From contig CAMLQS010000293.1 in NCBI GenBank assembly GCA_946482165.1, forward strand, positions 1 to 6,491: a stretch of DNA of 6,491 nucleotides, given 5' to 3'. The translations under genes were made by a program, and so were the position numbers. This document shows positions 4,939-6,491 of the stretch, one piece after another. Position 1 is the stretch's first letter; each line of letters opens with the position of its first letter. This DNA is from an uncultured Verrucomicrobiota bacterium. Its GTDB lineage: Bacteria; Verrucomicrobiota; Verrucomicrobiae; Opitutales; Opitutaceae. The notes below the pieces were generated by a model. It was not told the origin of the DNA. It saw only the letters and a program-made list of their open reading frames with translations, and did no database searches.

Positions 4939-5319
4939 CTATGCGGCCAATCCGGTTTCCTTTTCATAAACGCGATGAATAAAGCCGAGATAGCGATTGG
5001 TCGAAACCTCCTCAAACGAGAAGAGAATCACCGGCATGCGCTCGTCATTCGCGATCACCGCCAGGAAGCCGCCGACTGAACGATGCCTGCCCGACGAGGG
5101 ATCCGGGAAAAGAACCCGCGTTGGGATGGAATCATATAGCTGCCGATAGAGCCTTCCGACTTCCGAATCCTCGGTTTTTCTTTCCATCTCGGCCCCAAGT
5201 TCAACTTCGGTTCCGGGGTAGCCGAGGAACCAAGGCTCCAACCATAACTTCGCAAACATCGAGTTATCAAAAAACGGATGCGGCTTATCGGAAAAATCCT
5301 TAACGCAGCGGAATTTCAT
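4939..5319 (-). CDS. Small soluble protein of unknown function
   Basis: 126 residues starting MKFRCVKDFS; no signal peptide or membrane helix. Aromatic residues are frequent in the first third (PHPFFDNSMFAKLWLEPWFL, 13-32), followed by an acidic stretch with a probable helix (GAEMERKTEDSEVGRLYRQLYD) and then strand-like sequence (RVLFPDP; GGFLAVIANDERMPVILFSF, 83-102). I do not recognise a family. The ATG at 5319 is preceded by GGGA about seven bases upstream, a modest ribosome-binding site. The clean length, balanced composition and same strand as its neighbours support it as a real gene; it is an orphan for present purposes. Confidence 0.6.
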   Translation of the reverse strand: MKFRCVKDFSDKPHPFFDNSMFAKLWLEPWFLGYPGTEVELGAEMERKTEDSEVGRLYRQLYDSIPTRVLFPDPSSGRHRSVGGFLAVIANDERMPVILFSFEEVSTNRYLGFIHRVYEKETGLAA

Positions 5320-5389
5320 ATTTTTTCCCAGACGCTAAGCTCGGCGCTAAAGAGTGCGCCTCGCCCAAGCGCATTGCCAGTCTTCGCTT

Positions 5390-5707
5390 TCATTTCCGAT
5401 CACAATATTCTTCATCGGATTTTTCGTCCCGCGGAGCATCTCGATATTCCTCCATCCACCACCAGCGAATCTCAAATGAAAAATACACAGCAATGCAAAG
5501 CCCCACCGGAATCATCACCCATAAAGACGCTTTCTCAATTTCCGCAGGACTTGAAAGATGAACCACAACAGCAGCCGCGATTGCCCCGATAACGCCTAGA
5601 AAAACAAACACGCCCCTGATCATCGCCTTGACAGCGCCAAGCAAGAGACGCGCATCGCGAGACGCTGGGTTCGCTTCCGACTCCATCGCTCCTTTTCCGC
5701 TCTTCAT
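5390..5707 (-). CDS. Two-helix membrane protein, unknown
   Basis: 105 residues from the ATG at 5707. Helix 1 is about 29-51 (ending AIAAAVVVHL) and helix 2 about 60-83 (WVMIPVGLCIAVYFSFEI), followed by RWWWMEEY and a strongly acidic tail (DAPRDEKSDEEYCDRK). An integral membrane protein with both termini probably cytoplasmic; no family recognised. The start is uncertain: ATG 5740 would overlap the upstream gene by 28 bases, ATG 5707 begins five bases after that gene's TGA and suits reinitiation, and ATG 5686 has AAGGAG very close upstream. I prefer 5707. It is probably co-transcribed with the two genes upstream. Confidence 0.6.
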   Translation of the reverse strand: MKSGKGAMESEANPASRDARLLLGAVKAMIRGVFVFLGVIGAIAAAVVVHLSSPAEIEKASLWVMIPVGLCIAVYFSFEIRWWWMEEYRDAPRDEKSDEEYCDRK

Positions 5708-5712
5708 TTCAT

Positions 5713-6009
5713 TCACGAGACCCAGGCCATTTGCTTCCATAGCATTTTAACGCCGAAAGGGGTGGCTAAGAAAACACCTCGATAACCCGCGCAATCAAAT
5801 CCGCGGTCGCCTTCGTGCCAATCGACCCACGAAAGCGCGGGTGCAAAGCAGATCGAGCGGCCTATGATTGCCGGATGCGTCGCGGCGTTTCGCCTTTCCG
5901 AATCGATTTCCCGGACCAGCCGCGCCGGGTAAACAGCGAGGGCCGATAAGCCCCACAACGCCAAATAGGCTAGGGCTGCTACGCGTAGTAATTTTCCGGG
6001 ACTTTTCAT
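5713..6009 (-). CDS. Short exported or membrane-anchored protein, unknown
   Basis: 98 residues starting MKSPGKLLRV. A basic start and a hydrophobic stretch at about 9-26 (AALAYLALWGLSALAV) form a signal anchor or signal peptide; there is no clear AxA cleavage site, so an N-terminal anchor is more likely. The rest has two cysteines (C54, C73) in GRSICFAP and FDCAGYRG, which could form a disulphide outside the cytoplasm, and a C-terminal segment LATPFG. No family recognised. The frame runs open to 6201 without resembling protein, and the ATG at 6009 places the hydrophobic segment at the N-terminus. It lies 34 bp after the upstream gene and 5 bp before the downstream one, which suggests a three-gene transcript. 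Confidence 0.65.
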   Translation of the reverse strand: MKSPGKLLRVAALAYLALWGLSALAVYPARLVREIDSERRNAATHPAIIGRSICFAPALSWVDWHEGDRGFDCAGYRGVFLATPFGVKMLWKQMAWVS

Positions 6010-6036
6010 GAAGCGTCCGCGACAAACCGGGGCTCG
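6010..6036 (-). repeat. Short intergenic motif copy between the two exported-protein genes
   Basis: The - strand reads GAGCCCCGGTTTGTCGCGGA, then CGCTTC. The TTGTC-x-CGGA-CG-TTC part aligns with the copy at 4375-4410 on the - strand. It is the most divergent and shortest member of the motif family and could be chance. It fills most of the 34-bp gap. Confidence 0.25.
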
Positions 6037-6043
6037 GGATGGC

Positions 6044-6487
6044 TCAGTTTTTCTTCTCCTGTTCCGTGGCGTCAGCCTTGTTCGCCCTGGCTGCACGCCT
6101 CCGATTAACCTCGTCGGCCACAGCCTTAAGCCGGGCCGCGTCATTGCTGGTTCGAGCCGGCAGAATCCAGAACGAGATTCCCGCTTTCTCCCCGTCGCCA
6201 TGGCGCAAAGGGGCGGACCGCATCTGGCATCTGATCTCGTCCCCCTCTTTTAGAATTTCATCCACATTGGAAGCGGAAATGACCACTTCATGTCCCCGCC
6301 AATCCACCGTGTAGGCAAGATACTGGAGGTCGCCCTCGATGAAGTGATGCACACGCAGAACTCGGCTTTTGAAGATCTCCGAGCGCTCCGTGGATTCGGG
6401 AACATAGCCCTTCGATTCCTCCGCGCCTATCGCCGACAAGGACGCAAGACATGCGCCCAGCATTGCAGTGATGAGTAGTTTTTTCAT
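6044..6487 (-). CDS. Exported small protein with a strand-rich core
   Basis: 147 residues beginning MKKLLITAMLGACLASLSAI, a typical export signal: two lysines, a hydrophobic core and a plausible cut after SAIGA at residue 22. LGAC (10-13) also resembles a lipobox, but the hydrophobic core before it would be short, so a lipoprotein is less likely. The mature core (36-110) is strand-rich (SEIFKSRVLRVHHF; LQYLAYTVDWRGHEVVIS; EGDEIRCQM), with an EGDEI turn as often seen in OB-like or small beta-barrel folds. The tail (111-147) is a charged helix. No family can be named. The ATG at 6487 is four bases from the window edge, so its ribosome-binding site and promoter are outside. Confidence 0.75.
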   Translation of the reverse strand: MKKLLITAMLGACLASLSAIGAEESKGYVPESTERSEIFKSRVLRVHHFIEGDLQYLAYTVDWRGHEVVISASNVDEILKEGDEIRCQMRSAPLRHGDGEKAGISFWILPARTSNDAARLKAVADEVNRRRAARANKADATEQEKKN

Positions 6488-6491
6488 TTTT

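Noticed and set aside
3832..5319. A polymorphic-toxin immunity gene array
   Set aside because: The three small soluble proteins would suit it, but there is no toxin, Rhs or secretion-substrate gene in the window and none of the three matches an immunity family I can name with confidence.

Overview
The window reads as bacterial DNA in two parts. The left end (1-629) is very GC-rich with C/G at nearly every third codon position and carries the 3' portion of rsmI, a housekeeping 16S rRNA methyltransferase gene, on the + strand. Everything to its right that looks coding lies on the - strand: ten small genes (about 86-163 codons), visibly less GC-biased than rsmI. The host cannot be fixed from this sequence. 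A GC-rich, repeat-laden Gram-negative such as a verrucomicrobial (Opitutaceae-like) bacterium is my best guess, held weakly.

Layout from left to right: rsmI (+, partial); a 450-bp convergent gap holding a 256-bp inverted-repeat element; then on the - strand a membrane protein gene (1537-1082) coupled by an ATGA overlap to an upstream diacylglycerol/undecaprenol kinase gene (1884-1534); a one-helix membrane protein (2434-1991) whose start codon and first ~16 codons come from a dispersed repeat; a 546-bp non-coding stretch dominated by a second, 329-bp inverted-repeat element with a perfect 32-bp arm pair; a three-helix membrane protein (3271-2981); a PLDc_N-like two-helix protein (3637-3377); three soluble-looking orphans (4323-3832, 4847-4482, 5319-4939); and a tight group of three at the right edge: a two-helix protein (5707-5390), a short anchored or exported protein (6009-5713) and an exported protein (6487-6044).

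Only RsmI and the DgkA-type kinase can be named with confidence. RsmI 2'-O-methylates C1402 of 16S rRNA. The kinase phosphorylates a membrane lipid alcohol and feeds phospholipid or undecaprenyl-phosphate recycling. No shared pathway can be shown for the remaining genes.

Three non-coding observations stand out. (1) The two large palindromic elements are different inside but share the terminus ACCRCTAA...TTAGCGGT, suggesting one family of non-autonomous, MITE-like elements. (2) A piece of the second element has become the 5' end of a gene, and every one of its 14 differences from the intact copy is a transition. (3) Several gaps between the small genes share a degenerate AAGCCG...TTGTC motif in one orientation within imperfect palindromes. 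Together with the one-way run of orphan genes this recalls an integron-type cassette array, but canonical attC core sites are mostly absent and no integrase is in the window, so this stays a hypothesis.
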